A stretch of 64,000 nt of DNA from Myroides fluvii (GTDB taxonomy: Bacteria; Bacteroidota; Bacteroidia; Flavobacteriales; Flavobacteriaceae): positions 640,501 to 704,500 of the forward strand of contig NZ_CP039934.1 in NCBI RefSeq assembly GCF_009792295.1, in the 5' to 3' direction. The notes beneath the pieces are model-generated. The model ran no database searches. It saw only the letters and a program-made list of their open reading frames with translations, and was not told where the DNA came from. Shown here piece after piece: positions 51,360 to 60,229 of this stretch. The position numbers and the translations under genes were made by a program. Within the stretch, counting starts at the first letter, position 1; each line of letters begins with the position of its first letter.

Positions 51360-52286
51360 TTACATTATTTTTTGAAACTCTTTGATTTTCCTTTCCCCTT
51401 CTTTAGATAGTCCTAAATCTTCAATTTCCAAACTCAAGGTTATTAACTCTTTTCGATGTGATAATTCGGCTATCATTTTGGTCCCCATAGTAAAAAAAGT
51501 ATAACTACCCTTATCCAAAGGGGTTGTCTTCATTTTTTTATACATCAAATCCAAGATCTCCTTGTCTTCTTTACCCCTCAAATGATTCAATAATCGAATA
51601 TCTATGTCATCTAATTCTTTTTTACTAAAAACAAGTGGACGTAATTCTTTGTTCTGCTCACTACTTAAAGGATAAGGATTAGCAACTAGTTTGCGTTCAG
51701 GAGTATCCTCCAATTTTTCATTGAGTAAATCAAAAGTACCATCCCAACGCGTTAATGGTTCTTTGATGCACTCTACCATCCAATCAACATATTGCTGTTC
51801 TTGAATCGCTTTATCCGAATTATCCAATATAGTTTGTAAATCGACTAGTTTCTTCTTGTACAGTAGGTACTCCTCTGCCTTTAGTTCTCTTGCCCCATAC
51901 GACCAGGCATAAGTCCAATAAAAATTTTCTTTTCCATCTTTATTCAGAAAAAGTAACACTTCTTGTCCTTCTGTAAAATCAAAAGGTTCAGGACACATCA
52001 TTCCACGATAATGTGCAATGCAAATCTCCGTTTCTTTGACTTCTCCCTTTATCTCCTCTCTTACTAAGAGTTGAACCATTGAATTATACATTTGAGGTGG
52101 AGGTGGAGGTTTCGTTGGATCTGAATCTTCCTTTACTTCAATAAATCCAACCACTTTGCCATACACCACATGATCTGCTGCTTTATATACATCACTTAGC
52201 GTTCGTGGAAAAATGGGATAAGCTTGTAAAGAAGTACACGTTCCCATACTAAACAAAAACAGTAAAAAAGGTAAAAAATGTTTCAT
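51360..52286 (-). CDS. Hypothetical secreted protein
   Basis: The 308-residue protein starts with a signal peptide (hydrophobic core to residue 17, likely cleavage at L-Q-A-Y). The N-terminal half is beta-rich with a K-P-P-P-P-P loop and V-R-E-E-I-K-G-E-V-K-E-T-E-I-C-I, reminiscent of TIMP/NTR-like domains in other hypothetical secreted proteins; the rest is helical. I do not recognise a family with certainty. Two mature cysteines (E-I-C-I and M-M-C-P) could form a disulfide. Confidence 0.6.
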   Translation of the reverse strand: MKHFLPFLLFLFSMGTCTSLQAYPIFPRTLSDVYKAADHVVYGKVVGFIEVKEDSDPTKPPPPPQMYNSMVQLLVREEIKGEVKETEICIAHYRGMMCPEPFDFTEGQEVLLFLNKDGKENFYWTYAWSYGARELKAEEYLLYKKKLVDLQTILDNSDKAIQEQQYVDWMVECIKEPLTRWDGTFDLLNEKLEDTPERKLVANPYPLSSEQNKELRPLVFSKKELDDIDIRLLNHLRGKEDKEILDLMYKKMKTTPLDKGSYTFFTMGTKMIAELSHRKELITLSLEIEDLGLSKEGERKIKEFQKIM

Positions 52287-52416
52287 CTGCTGAATTAAAA
52301 ATATACTTCTCCTATTTGTTTATCTAATATACTATAGATTCTTGTATTTAAAATTATTTATTTTTCTAAAGCAACACAATAATATTAAATTTTATTTAAA
52401 CTTAACTTAATTTTAT

Positions 52417-52424
52417 TATATTTG
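52417..52424 (+). promoter_or_regulatory. -7 box upstream of DUF1648 gene
   Basis: TATATTTG matches TAnnTTTG, 29 bases before the start codon. Confidence 0.5.
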
Positions 52425-52453
52425 ATTTTAACTTTATTAAACAAACAACCCAA

Positions 52454-52960
52454 ATGAATCAAAGACCTGTACTTAAAATTACCCCTACTCCTATCGATCG
52501 TTGCCTCGATGGAATGAATATTCTAATACTACTGGCTTTTGTAGGAGTTACTGCCTTTTACTACAATCAGTTACCCGAAACCATCCCGACCCACTTTAAT
52601 GCAGCAGGAGAGCCAGATGCTTATGGAGATAAAGCTGCGCTCTTTTTATTGGTGGGAATAGGTGTTTTCGTTTTTGCTTTATTGCGTTACTTTCAGAATA
52701 AACCCCATCTATATAATTATCCAACGGAAATAACAGAAGAAAATGCAGCAGTGTATTATACCAAAGCCACGCGTATGATGCGTGTTTTAAACCTAACCAC
52801 ACTCATCATTCTGTTCTACCTTCAGTTCCAAACCATTCAAACCGCTCTAGGAAATGCAGAAGGGTTAGGTACCTATTTTATTGTCATTGTCATACTAGCC
52901 GGATTTCTTCCTTTGCTTTTCTTACTTCCTTCAAAAAAGAAACAACGTATAGTCAAATGA
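52454..52960 (+). CDS. DUF1648 domain-containing membrane protein
   Basis: The 168-residue protein has four hydrophobic segments (about residues 22-40, 60-78, 112-130, 140-160). The DUF1648 motif is clear after the first helix: Y-N-Q-L-P-E-T-I-P-T-H-F-N-A-A-G-E-P-D-A-Y-G-D-K. Proteins of this type include SdpI-like immunity proteins, but the function of stand-alone forms is unknown. Confidence 0.85.
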   Translation: MNQRPVLKITPTPIDRCLDGMNILILLAFVGVTAFYYNQLPETIPTHFNAAGEPDAYGDKAALFLLVGIGVFVFALLRYFQNKPHLYNYPTEITEENAAVYYTKATRMMRVLNLTTLIILFYLQFQTIQTALGNAEGLGTYFIVIVILAGFLPLLFLLPSKKKQRIVK

Positions 52961-53000
52961 TAAATAGTCAAAAGGTAAAAGCCAAAACATCTAATACAAA

Positions 53001-53031
53001 AAAAGGGACCGTCACTTAGACAATCCCTTTT
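53001..53031. terminator. Terminator after DUF1648 gene
   Basis: AAAAGGGA pairs with TCCCTTTT around 15 bases. A short run of GTAAACCG-type heptamers follows at about 53051-53078. Confidence 0.7.
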
Positions 53032-53079
53032 ATATTTATATCGCTACCGTGAATTGTAAACCGTTCACCGTAAACCAAA

Positions 53080-54384
53080 CTAGATTTCTCTATTAATATC
53101 CCAAGCTTCTAAAATGTCAGCTACACGCTTCACAAATGAACCTCCTAATGCTCCATCTACTACACGGTGATCATAACTGTGTGACAAGAACATTTTTTGA
53201 CGGATACCGATGAAGTCTCCTTCTGGTGTTTCAATAACCGCTGGTACTTTTCTAATAGCTCCTAAAGCTAAAATACCCACTTGTGGTTGGTTGATGATTG
53301 GCGTACCAAAAACACTTCCAAACGTACCCACGTTTGTTACAGTATACGTTCCACCTTGTGTATCATCTGGTTTTAATTTACCTGCTTTTGCACGGTTCCC
53401 TAGGTCGTTTACCGCTTTTGCCATGCCAACTAAGTTCAATTGATCTGCGTTTTTAATTACAGGTACAATTAAGTTTCCGTTTGGTAAGGCTGCTGCCATT
53501 CCTAAGTTGATATTCTTTTTCTTGATGATGAAATCTCCATCAACAGAAATATTCATTCCTGGGAAATCTTTTAACGCTTTAGCAACTGCTTCCATGAAGA
53601 TTGGCGTGAACGTCAATTTTTCACCCTCTCTTTTCTCGAAAGAATTTTTAACTTTATTTCTCCAGTTTACGATATTCGTCACGTCTACTTCGATAAACGA
53701 TTGTACGTGCGCTGAAGTTTGAAGTGATTGTACCATGTATCCTGAAATCAGTTTACGCATACGATCCATTTCCACAATCTCATCTCCACCGTTAACAGAC
53801 ACAGGAACTGCTTTAGCTGCTGTTGCAGGAGCTGCTGCTGGTTTTGCTACTTCCACTTTAGCAACTGGTGCAGCTACAGCTTGTGGTTGAGCACCTCTTG
53901 TCTCAACATAAGCTAAAATATCGTTTTTAGTCACTCGTCCTTCTTTTCCTGTTCCTTGGATAGCTTCCAATTCACTCAAAGATATTCCTTCTTCTTTTGC
54001 GATATTTTTAACTAAAGGTGAAAAGAATTTCTCCGATGCTGAAAAATCTACTGGTGCAGCAACGTCTTGTGCTACTTGTACGGTTTGTTCTACTGCTGCA
54101 GTTGGTGTTGCTGTAGCAGCTGGAGTTGAAGCTACTTCGCCTCCTTCTGTTTCAATAATAGCGATTGTTTGTCCTACTTGAACAACATCGTCTACTTGAA
54201 ATAATATTTCAACCAAAGTTCCCTCGACTTCTGATGGAACTTCACTGTCAACTTTATCCGTTGCGATTTCTAATACTGTCTCATCAGCCTCAATGCGATC
54301 CCCTACATTCTTCAACCAGTTTGTAATGGTTGCTTCCGCAACACTTTCTCCCATTTTGGGTAATTTCAATTCGAACTTTGCCAT
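53080..54384 (-). CDS. Dihydrolipoamide acyltransferase (E2 of a 2-oxoacid dehydrogenase complex)
   Basis: The 434-residue protein has a single lipoyl domain with Lys44 in A-T-D-K-V-D-S-E, an Ala/Pro/Thr-rich hinge, a peripheral subunit-binding domain (about residues 118-160, V-K-N-I-A-K-E-E-G-I to T-K-N-D-I-L-A-Y), a second Ala/Pro hinge and a catalytic domain ending in S-Y-D-H-R-V-V-D-G (His406, Asp410). The lipoyl motif and M-G-E-S-V-A-E-A start fit branched-chain or mixed-specificity E2 of Bacteroidota. E1 and E3 genes are not adjacent. Confidence 0.93.
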   Translation of the reverse strand: MAKFELKLPKMGESVAEATITNWLKNVGDRIEADETVLEIATDKVDSEVPSEVEGTLVEILFQVDDVVQVGQTIAIIETEGGEVASTPAATATPTAAVEQTVQVAQDVAAPVDFSASEKFFSPLVKNIAKEEGISLSELEAIQGTGKEGRVTKNDILAYVETRGAQPQAVAAPVAKVEVAKPAAAPATAAKAVPVSVNGGDEIVEMDRMRKLISGYMVQSLQTSAHVQSFIEVDVTNIVNWRNKVKNSFEKREGEKLTFTPIFMEAVAKALKDFPGMNISVDGDFIIKKKNINLGMAAALPNGNLIVPVIKNADQLNLVGMAKAVNDLGNRAKAGKLKPDDTQGGTYTVTNVGTFGSVFGTPIINQPQVGILALGAIRKVPAVIETPEGDFIGIRQKMFLSHSYDHRVVDGALGGSFVKRVADILEAWDINREI

Positions 54385-54421
54385 ATTTATAACCTAAGGT
54401 TGTGTTTCTTAATTCAGATTA

Positions 54422-54429
54422 CAAATTTA
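54422..54429 (-). promoter_or_regulatory. -7 box upstream of E2 gene
   Basis: Minus strand TAAATTTG matches TAnnTTTG, 38 bases before the E2 start codon. Confidence 0.45.
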
Positions 54430-54467
54430 ATAATATTTCGGACTTTTTCCACGTAAAGATAAAATTA

Positions 54468-55637
54468 TCATTCTTCTAAAATTATCACGGATCCTTTACT
54501 ATTACTATCATTACTACCAATCAAAAACAAAGAATTCACAGGTTTAATTTTATAAATTATTTCTGATCTATAATTTTTATGCATAAAGGTAATGATCTCT
54601 TTATTAGTTAAATAATCGCCATCAAAGATAATTTCTACTAAATAGTCATTTTCTTTTGCTTTTTGATCTATTTCACCTTGTAATTGAGCTAGACTGTCCA
54701 CCTGAATAATCGCCTTTTGCAGGGCTGCTTCAATCTGTTGCTTTAACCTTGAACTATTGCTAACCACTAAAGTCGAACTGACAACTTCTAAGTTTGGACT
54801 TTTTGTTCTTTGTTTGGCAAATAGAAAAGTGAATGCAATTAAACGCATGGCAAATTCAAAGATGTATGATTTACGAAAGTGCTTTTCATAAAATATTTGT
54901 GTACCTCGATGAAATCGCTTTACGTATTCAAGATCTTTTACTGTGCTTTCTCCTTTGTAATGAATAATCATTGTATCCGCTAAATAATAATTTTCATATC
55001 CCGCTTTCAAGCTAGAATAAGACAAATCGGTATCTTCGACGTACATAAAAAATCGCTCATCAAATCCTCCTAATTCTAAATATAAAGCACGAGGCATAAA
55101 CATAAAGGCCCCCACCAATATCTCAACAGCTCCATTTTGGTGTTGAGGCAAATGGGAAGCGTAATAGCCATTTGCAAAGGTACTCGTCGGAAATAGCTTA
55201 TATAAGCCCGTTACCTTCATTAAAGAGCGCCAATAGGTTGGAATCCCTCTTTTTGACTCGGGTAAAAAACCACCGCGACCATCAATTAATTGACAACCGA
55301 CAATTCCCAATCGTTCTTTGTGCTCAAAAAGTGCTAAAAGCTGTTCGAATGTATCTTCTGCAACAACAGTATCGGGATTAAGAATACAGATGTATTTGCC
55401 TTTGGCGTGTTTTACTCCGATATTATTTCCCTTGGGAAAACCTAAGTTATCCTGATTTTCAAAATAAAGAACCTCCGGAAAAATGTCGTGCATCATAGCA
55501 GCACTACTATCCTGAGAATTATTATCTACTACTATAATCTCTGCATCAATTGCCTTTATTGCAGATTGGACAGATTTAATACATTGTTCTAAAAAATAGC
55601 GAACATTATAATTTAAAATAATAATAGATAGTTGCAT
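54468..55637 (-). CDS. Family 2 glycosyltransferase
   Basis: The 389-residue protein has a GT-A fold of the WbbL/rhamnosyltransferase type: S-I-I-I-L-N-Y-N-V-R-Y-F-L, I-I-V-V-D-N-N-S-Q-D, the divalent-cation D-x-D equivalent L-N-P-D-T, and G-G-F-D-E-R-F-F-M-Y-V-E-D-T-D-L-S near residue 195. After residue 290 comes an unusual, roughly 100-residue domain (V-V-S-S-T-L-V-V-S-N-S-S onward) not seen in simple GT2 enzymes. It probably builds cell-surface glycans. Its promoter lies so close that the mRNA may lack a leader. Confidence 0.9.
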   Translation of the reverse strand: MQLSIIILNYNVRYFLEQCIKSVQSAIKAIDAEIIVVDNNSQDSSAAMMHDIFPEVLYFENQDNLGFPKGNNIGVKHAKGKYICILNPDTVVAEDTFEQLLALFEHKERLGIVGCQLIDGRGGFLPESKRGIPTYWRSLMKVTGLYKLFPTSTFANGYYASHLPQHQNGAVEILVGAFMFMPRALYLELGGFDERFFMYVEDTDLSYSSLKAGYENYYLADTMIIHYKGESTVKDLEYVKRFHRGTQIFYEKHFRKSYIFEFAMRLIAFTFLFAKQRTKSPNLEVVSSTLVVSNSSRLKQQIEAALQKAIIQVDSLAQLQGEIDQKAKENDYLVEIIFDGDYLTNKEIITFMHKNYRSEIIYKIKPVNSLFLIGSNDSNSKGSVIILEE

Positions 55638-55641
55638 CCGG

Positions 55642-55670
55642 CAAATATAGTAGGATTAGGAAAACTACAA
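55642..55670 (-). promoter_or_regulatory. Promoter of the glycosyltransferase gene, next to the start codon
   Basis: Minus strand TTG (55668-55670), 18 bases, TATATTTG (55642-55649), an exact TAnnTTTG. Only 4 bases separate the -7 box from the ATG, so transcription should begin at or next to the start codon. Confidence 0.65.
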
Positions 55671-55686
55671 TAGAAATTGCATAAAA

Positions 55687-55719
55687 AAAAGGCTGAATAC
55701 CTTAGATATTCAGCCTTTT
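55687..55719 (-). terminator. Terminator after TPR gene
   Basis: AAAAGGCTGAATA pairs perfectly with TATTCAGCCTTTT around seven bases. Confidence 0.92.
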
Positions 55720-55738
55720 ACTTCTTTTATATAATTTA

Positions 55739-57421
55739 TTATCCTTTTTGAATCGCTTCCATTGTTTTTTTAGCAAAACTATTCGATGGATCTAAATTTA
55801 ATACTTTTTTAAATTCCTCTACAGCTTCCTTATTTCTATTTTTATTTGCATAATAAGTAGCTATTGACGTATGTGCCTCGATTACTTGCTCTTTATTTGA
55901 AGTGTTTTTCAATTCATTCTTCTCTGTTAACACTTTCAAGAACCCTTGGTATGATTCAAACATTCGATCATAAGCATCTACGTGATCGATGTAGCGATTT
56001 GCACGTGCTCTATAGAAATACGCTTCTTGTGTTAGTGGCGATGCTTCGATTGTTTTTGCTAAATATTCATCTGCTTTTTTCAATAAATCCTCACTGTCCG
56101 GACGATCTGTTGACCCTAATAAGTAATAAGAATACCCAACATAATAGTTATCGTAAATATAACCAGACGATTCTTTAACCTCTGCAGAGATGCTCAAAAT
56201 ATCAATTACCTCTTGGTATTTTTTTGCTCTAAACAAATCCAACCCATAACGATTGAATTCACCCGCAATAGCAATTTCTACATTCACTGCATCTTTCAGG
56301 TGATTTAGTCCTTTGTGGTATAGTTCTTTGTTTGCTCCGTCATTTGACAATCCAATTTCAGACAAACCTAAATACATATAATCTCTACCAATAGCGTTTA
56401 AGCTTTTTGATTCTTTCAAGTACACTTTTAAGAATTTATCCAAAGCATCCGCACTCACTTGATAATTTTTATTTTCGTAAGCTGCATAGCCTAAATATCT
56501 ATGGATACGTGGGTTTACACCTTTGATATCTTTCATTTGCATGGCTACACGCTCTAATTCAGGGTAGTTTTCTGTTAAAACCAAGAAATCCGCATAACGC
56601 ATTTGAGAATCAATTGAGTTGTCTGTTGCCTTGATAAACTTTTTGTAGTTTTCTCCTGCTTTCGCAATCAATTCTTTTTCTTTTGGTGCGTTTGCTTTAG
56701 ACCACATATATGAAATTTCAGCAATTTCTCTATAAGCTGGAGCATAATCAGGGGTTGTAGCTAAGATTTCCTCACACGCTTTGATTGCATCAGCATAAGC
56801 TCTTGCGCGCTTTGTAATCATAGCCATTTGCAATTTAGCTTCAACTAATGTATTATCTAAATCGTATGCATTTCTAAATGATGCAAATGCGTCATTTAAA
56901 TTTTTCTGTTCTAAGAATGAACGACCTAAAAGCAAATGCCCCATTGGGTTGTTGTAATCTTTCGCTACAACATCAGCTGCGATAGTTTGTGCTGCTTTTG
57001 CATCTGGCATTTTTGAGTTCAAATAAGCCGCCGCAATCAACAACTGCTCACTGTAATCTTTCTTTCTAATCTCTTTTTCAGCCTTGTTGAAATTAGTAAC
57101 TGCCTCAGCTGCGCGATTGTTATCTAATTCAATTTGACCTAAACCGATATAGTTTAATGAACCTTTTGATTTCGCTAAAAGCCCTTTATCGAAATAATAA
57201 CGTGCTGAATCAGATTGGTCTTCTTTTAAGAATACATCTCCTAAATAGTAGTAGTTAATTCCGTCTGCTGGCTTTTTACCAATTAAATCTTTTAAAATCT
57301 CTTTAGCCTTATCAAATTGCTCTGCATTGATTGCTGTTTTTGCTTCATTTATACTTTGAGCAAAAGCAAAAGAACTACTTAAAGCTAAAGTTAACAATGA
57401 AATAGAATACTTTTTATTCAT
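55739..57421 (-). CDS. Secreted tetratricopeptide-repeat protein
   Basis: The 560-residue protein has a signal peptide (cleavage near A-F-A-Q, residue 22) and about a dozen TPR units along its length, e.g. Y-Y-Y-L-G-D-V-F-L-K-E-D-Q-S-D-S-A-R-Y-Y-F near residue 56 and the final N-K-E-A-V-E-E-F-K-K-V-L-N-L-D-P-S-N-S-F-A. It is a periplasmic scaffold of unknown partner. It follows the PstS-like lipoprotein gene by 35 bases and both lie next to the ExbB/D-TonB operon, an order common in flavobacteria. Confidence 0.88.
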   Translation of the reverse strand: MNKKYSISLLTLALSSSFAFAQSINEAKTAINAEQFDKAKEILKDLIGKKPADGINYYYLGDVFLKEDQSDSARYYFDKGLLAKSKGSLNYIGLGQIELDNNRAAEAVTNFNKAEKEIRKKDYSEQLLIAAAYLNSKMPDAKAAQTIAADVVAKDYNNPMGHLLLGRSFLEQKNLNDAFASFRNAYDLDNTLVEAKLQMAMITKRARAYADAIKACEEILATTPDYAPAYREIAEISYMWSKANAPKEKELIAKAGENYKKFIKATDNSIDSQMRYADFLVLTENYPELERVAMQMKDIKGVNPRIHRYLGYAAYENKNYQVSADALDKFLKVYLKESKSLNAIGRDYMYLGLSEIGLSNDGANKELYHKGLNHLKDAVNVEIAIAGEFNRYGLDLFRAKKYQEVIDILSISAEVKESSGYIYDNYYVGYSYYLLGSTDRPDSEDLLKKADEYLAKTIEASPLTQEAYFYRARANRYIDHVDAYDRMFESYQGFLKVLTEKNELKNTSNKEQVIEAHTSIATYYANKNRNKEAVEEFKKVLNLDPSNSFAKKTMEAIQKG

Positions 57422-57456
57422 AATATATCGTTATTGTTTTATAAGTATGTGGTTTA

Positions 57457-58410
57457 TTATTTAATCTCTTTTGTTACGACAATTTCTCTTGGTGGTGTAT
57501 TAAATGGAAACAAGCCCGATTTTAATACAATACGCTGTCCTTTATATCCAGCAATATACGAAGCAAATCCTGTTCCTAAGCCATTTTTACCTTGCATATC
57601 CCAAATGTATAATTTTCGAATTAACGGATAAGTCCCTTCGGCAAGATTGTTCTGACTTGGTTTATAGTATTGCTTATCTGCGTCGTTTTTAACTGCTAAT
57701 ACTTTAACAGCTTCAATATTCTTTTGAATCGCGGCATTGGGTTGTGTCAACCAATTCAATCCAATTACGCCAATCGCTTTTGGGTTTTTGACAACATAGT
57801 CAATCACTTCTTCAGTTGTATTGAGAAAATAGGCATAGTCCTTAGGAAAAGAATCGAAGCCTGTTGCTTTTCTAAATGCGGAAGAAACGCTAGAGTTGTA
57901 ATTATCAAAAACAAGAAAAGAGTCAGCTTCATTCAATCGGCCTTTTTCCAATTGCTTTAAAATAGCGGTATAATCCACGATAGAATCCACGGCCATTTTA
58001 CTCGTTACAAAAACAATGGCATCACTGGCAAAGTGCGTTTGCTTTGGAGCAACAACTCCTTTATAGTGTTCCAATTCTTCCTCCGTCAACAAACGAGGCA
58101 TCACAGCTACGCGAATCGAATCGGCAAACAATAAATTGAGCACTTCGCGTTCTGATTTAGGGAGTAGGGTTAGTTTTGCATTTTTATATTCATTTTCAAA
58201 AAGAACAGCCACATCTTCAACGATTGGAAAGACAGATTCGTCTACTCCTATTGTTAGCTTGCCGCTTAATAAAGTCTCTTCTTGAGAAACTACTTCTGAA
58301 TTGGAATCAGCAGTTGTCGTGTTTTTATCTTTACACTGAAAGAACAAACTCGTTGCTACTAAAACACCAGCTAAAATTCCCATTCTAGCAGCGCTTCTTC
58401 TTTGAATCAT
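57457..58410 (-). CDS. PstS-like substrate-binding lipoprotein
   Basis: The start at 58410 (M-I-Q-R-R-S-A-A-R) gives a signal with lipobox L-F-F-Q-C; an ATG at 58446 adds 12 residues ahead of it. The mature part (about 290 residues) is a type II periplasmic binding protein: G-K-L-T-I-G-V-D-E-S-V-F-P-I-V-E, F-A-S-D-A-I-V-F-V-T-S-K, and F-A-S-Y-I-A-G-Y-K-G-Q-R-I-V-L-K-S-G-L. This resembles PstS phosphate-binding proteins, yet no phosphate permease is near; it may serve TonB-linked envelope functions. Confidence 0.8.
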   Translation of the reverse strand: MIQRRSAARMGILAGVLVATSLFFQCKDKNTTTADSNSEVVSQEETLLSGKLTIGVDESVFPIVEDVAVLFENEYKNAKLTLLPKSEREVLNLLFADSIRVAVMPRLLTEEELEHYKGVVAPKQTHFASDAIVFVTSKMAVDSIVDYTAILKQLEKGRLNEADSFLVFDNYNSSVSSAFRKATGFDSFPKDYAYFLNTTEEVIDYVVKNPKAIGVIGLNWLTQPNAAIQKNIEAVKVLAVKNDADKQYYKPSQNNLAEGTYPLIRKLYIWDMQGKNGLGTGFASYIAGYKGQRIVLKSGLFPFNTPPREIVVTKEIK

Positions 58411-58521
58411 ATAAAACAAATTTAGAACAAAACTTAGTTTGCTCATTTACTTTCGTCTAAGATAGATATTCTTTGCAAGAAGGAAAAAATAAAAGTAGTT
58501 TTTAACATAAAAACTAGGAAT

Positions 58522-58554
58522 AAAAAAAGCTTCGAATGAATCGAAGCTTTTTTT
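58522..58554 (-). terminator. Terminator of the exbB-tonB operon
   Basis: A 14-bp perfect stem (58522-58535 with 58541-58554) around ATGAA, with T residues on both sides; it begins at the stop codon of the last small gene. Confidence 0.92.
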
Positions 58555-58781
58555 TAATCTTTTCCCATATTAGTACTCCACAAACGGTAGAATCTAAAAA
58601 AACCGTAGACTATTAATACAATACCGAATAAGATTCGGTGATTGTCTTCCATTTGAAAAGGGAGTGACTTACTTACGATAAGTGCAATACCACAAAACAA
58701 ATAAAGAAGAAAAAACAAGAGTCCAAAAAAGAACAAAAATCGCTCAATGAGCGATTTTTGTTTGAATTTATTGTTAAACAT
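58554..58781 (-). CDS. Small two-helix membrane protein after tonB
   Basis: The start at 58781 (M-F-N-N-K-F-K-Q-K) lies 2 bases after the tonB stop; a longer frame to 58859 only overlaps tonB. The 75-residue product has two membrane helices (about residues 14-35 and 48-65). It is the last gene of exbB-exbD-exbD-tonB. Function unknown; co-transcription suggests an accessory to the energising complex. Confidence 0.7.
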   Translation of the reverse strand: MFNNKFKQKSLIERFLFFFGLLFFLLYLFCGIALIVSKSLPFQMEDNHRILFGIVLIVYGFFRFYRLWSTNMGKD

Positions 58782-58783
58782 TA

Positions 58784-59635
58784 CTATTGAACTTGAATTG
58801 TAATAGGTAATGTAAACTGTGATCGAACTGTTTTCCCGTTTTGTACGGCTGGTTTCCACTTCGGCATGTTATTCAACACGCGTACTGCTTCTTTTCCAGC
58901 TCCGTAACCTGGGTCACGTACAACTTTGATATCAGTTAAAGATCCGTCTTTTTCAACGATAAACATAACGATAACACGGATAGATTTCACACCTGAATCG
59001 ATGTCTGGGGTTCTGAAACGTTGAATAAATTGCTTATTAAACGCTTGCATACCTCCAGGGTATTCAGCTGGTACTTGTACAGCGATGAAAACTTCGTTTC
59101 CATCTCCGTCACCACCTGAACCAGTTCCTTTGTCCGCTTCTCCTGTTTTTTCTTTAATCTTGATTTCCCCTTTGTCCTTATCACCTTTCATATCCTTTGT
59201 TCCTACGTCAGCTGATTCCAGCTCTTTTTGAGAAACAATCTCTTCCTTCACTTCCTCTTTCTTAGCAATTTCGGGTTCAGTAAACTTTTTAGTATCGTTT
59301 ATTGACTTAACCTCATCTGCTGGTGGAGGTGGTGGAGGTGGTGGTACATCCTCTGGTGGTGGAGGTGGTGGTGGGATATCCTCAGGCAAATTTAAATTTT
59401 CCATCTCGATAACCTTATCCAACTTATCCACCTTATTATTTCCAAAAGTTCCTTTTGCCATATCGATTAACATGGGTGAAACCAATGCTAAACCGAACAA
59501 AGCAATACCTGAGAACAATGCTACAGTTGTTACTTTTGGGTTTTCAGATCGCAATTGATATGCTCCGTAAGACTTGTTACGTCCTTCGAAGATAATATCA
59601 ACCCAATCCTTTTTAAAGATATTTAATTTTGACAT
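58784..59635 (-). CDS. tonB: Energy transducer TonB
   Basis: The 283-residue protein has a cytoplasmic N-terminus, one helix (about residues 37-58), a Pro-rich periplasmic spacer with two runs of P (about residues 86-105), an acidic/Lys linker and the TonB C-terminal domain (P-A-E-Y-P-G-G-M-Q-A-F-N-K then V-K-S-I-R-V-I-V-M-F-I-V-E-K-D-G-S). It transfers proton-motive energy from ExbB/ExbD to outer-membrane receptors. N-terminal F-E-G-R-N-K-S-Y-G-A-Y-Q-L-R is the usual Bacteroidota form. Confidence 0.95.
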   Translation of the reverse strand: MSKLNIFKKDWVDIIFEGRNKSYGAYQLRSENPKVTTVALFSGIALFGLALVSPMLIDMAKGTFGNNKVDKLDKVIEMENLNLPEDIPPPPPPPEDVPPPPPPPPADEVKSINDTKKFTEPEIAKKEEVKEEIVSQKELESADVGTKDMKGDKDKGEIKIKEKTGEADKGTGSGGDGDGNEVFIAVQVPAEYPGGMQAFNKQFIQRFRTPDIDSGVKSIRVIVMFIVEKDGSLTDIKVVRDPGYGAGKEAVRVLNNMPKWKPAVQNGKTVRSQFTLPITIQVQ

Positions 59636-59661
59636 AATTTCTTAATTTCTCAGAACGTTAA

Positions 59662-60207
59662 CTACTTCTCACCTAATATTTCTAAATCTTCAGGCGTGAT
59701 ATCTACTAATGCATATGATTTAATACCTGAGATAGCCATCTCATCTAAAATATCAACTAAATTGCGATAAGTAGCTTTTTCACTAGCTCTGATGATCACG
59801 ATCAATCCTTTGTCTGCTTCTCTCGAGTAAGCAATCGCTTGTTTGTCTTTCTCTAACAATACTTGACGAATACCAGCTTTGCCATACGTTTGATCTGTAG
59901 GTCCTTCTATTGGGTTGTTTACCATACCCATATACCATTTTACTTTATTGTCTCCGCCAATTAGTATCGTCATTGTACGGTTCTCATCTACCTTAGTCTT
60001 CTGGTCTTCAATATCAAGCTCTGCTTGTTTATCAGGCATCGCAAGATTCATAGACTGAGGCTTGTTCATAGATGTTGTCAACATAAAGAACGTAATCAAT
60101 AAGAACGCTAAATCCACCATCGCAGTTAAATCTACTCCGGCATTTTGTTTCTTACTTCTTACTTTTTTATCCTTATTGCCTCCGCCGCCTGTATTTAATT
60201 CAGCCAT
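59662..60207 (-). CDS. exbD: ExbD-family protein (second copy)
   Basis: The 181-residue protein has one helix (about residues 24-43) with the proton-path Asp in A-G-V-D-L-T-A-M-V-D-L-A-F-L-L-I-T-F-F and a periplasmic domain that ends in Y-R-N-L-V-D-I-L-D-E-M-A-I-S-G-I-K-S-Y. A Gly/Lys-rich N-terminus precedes it. It is one of two ExbD paralogues lying between exbB and tonB. Confidence 0.94.
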   Translation of the reverse strand: MAELNTGGGGNKDKKVRSKKQNAGVDLTAMVDLAFLLITFFMLTTSMNKPQSMNLAMPDKQAELDIEDQKTKVDENRTMTILIGGDNKVKWYMGMVNNPIEGPTDQTYGKAGIRQVLLEKDKQAIAYSREADKGLIVIIRASEKATYRNLVDILDEMAISGIKSYALVDITPEDLEILGEK

Positions 60208-60229
60208 TTACAGTTTAATTTTTTAATGA

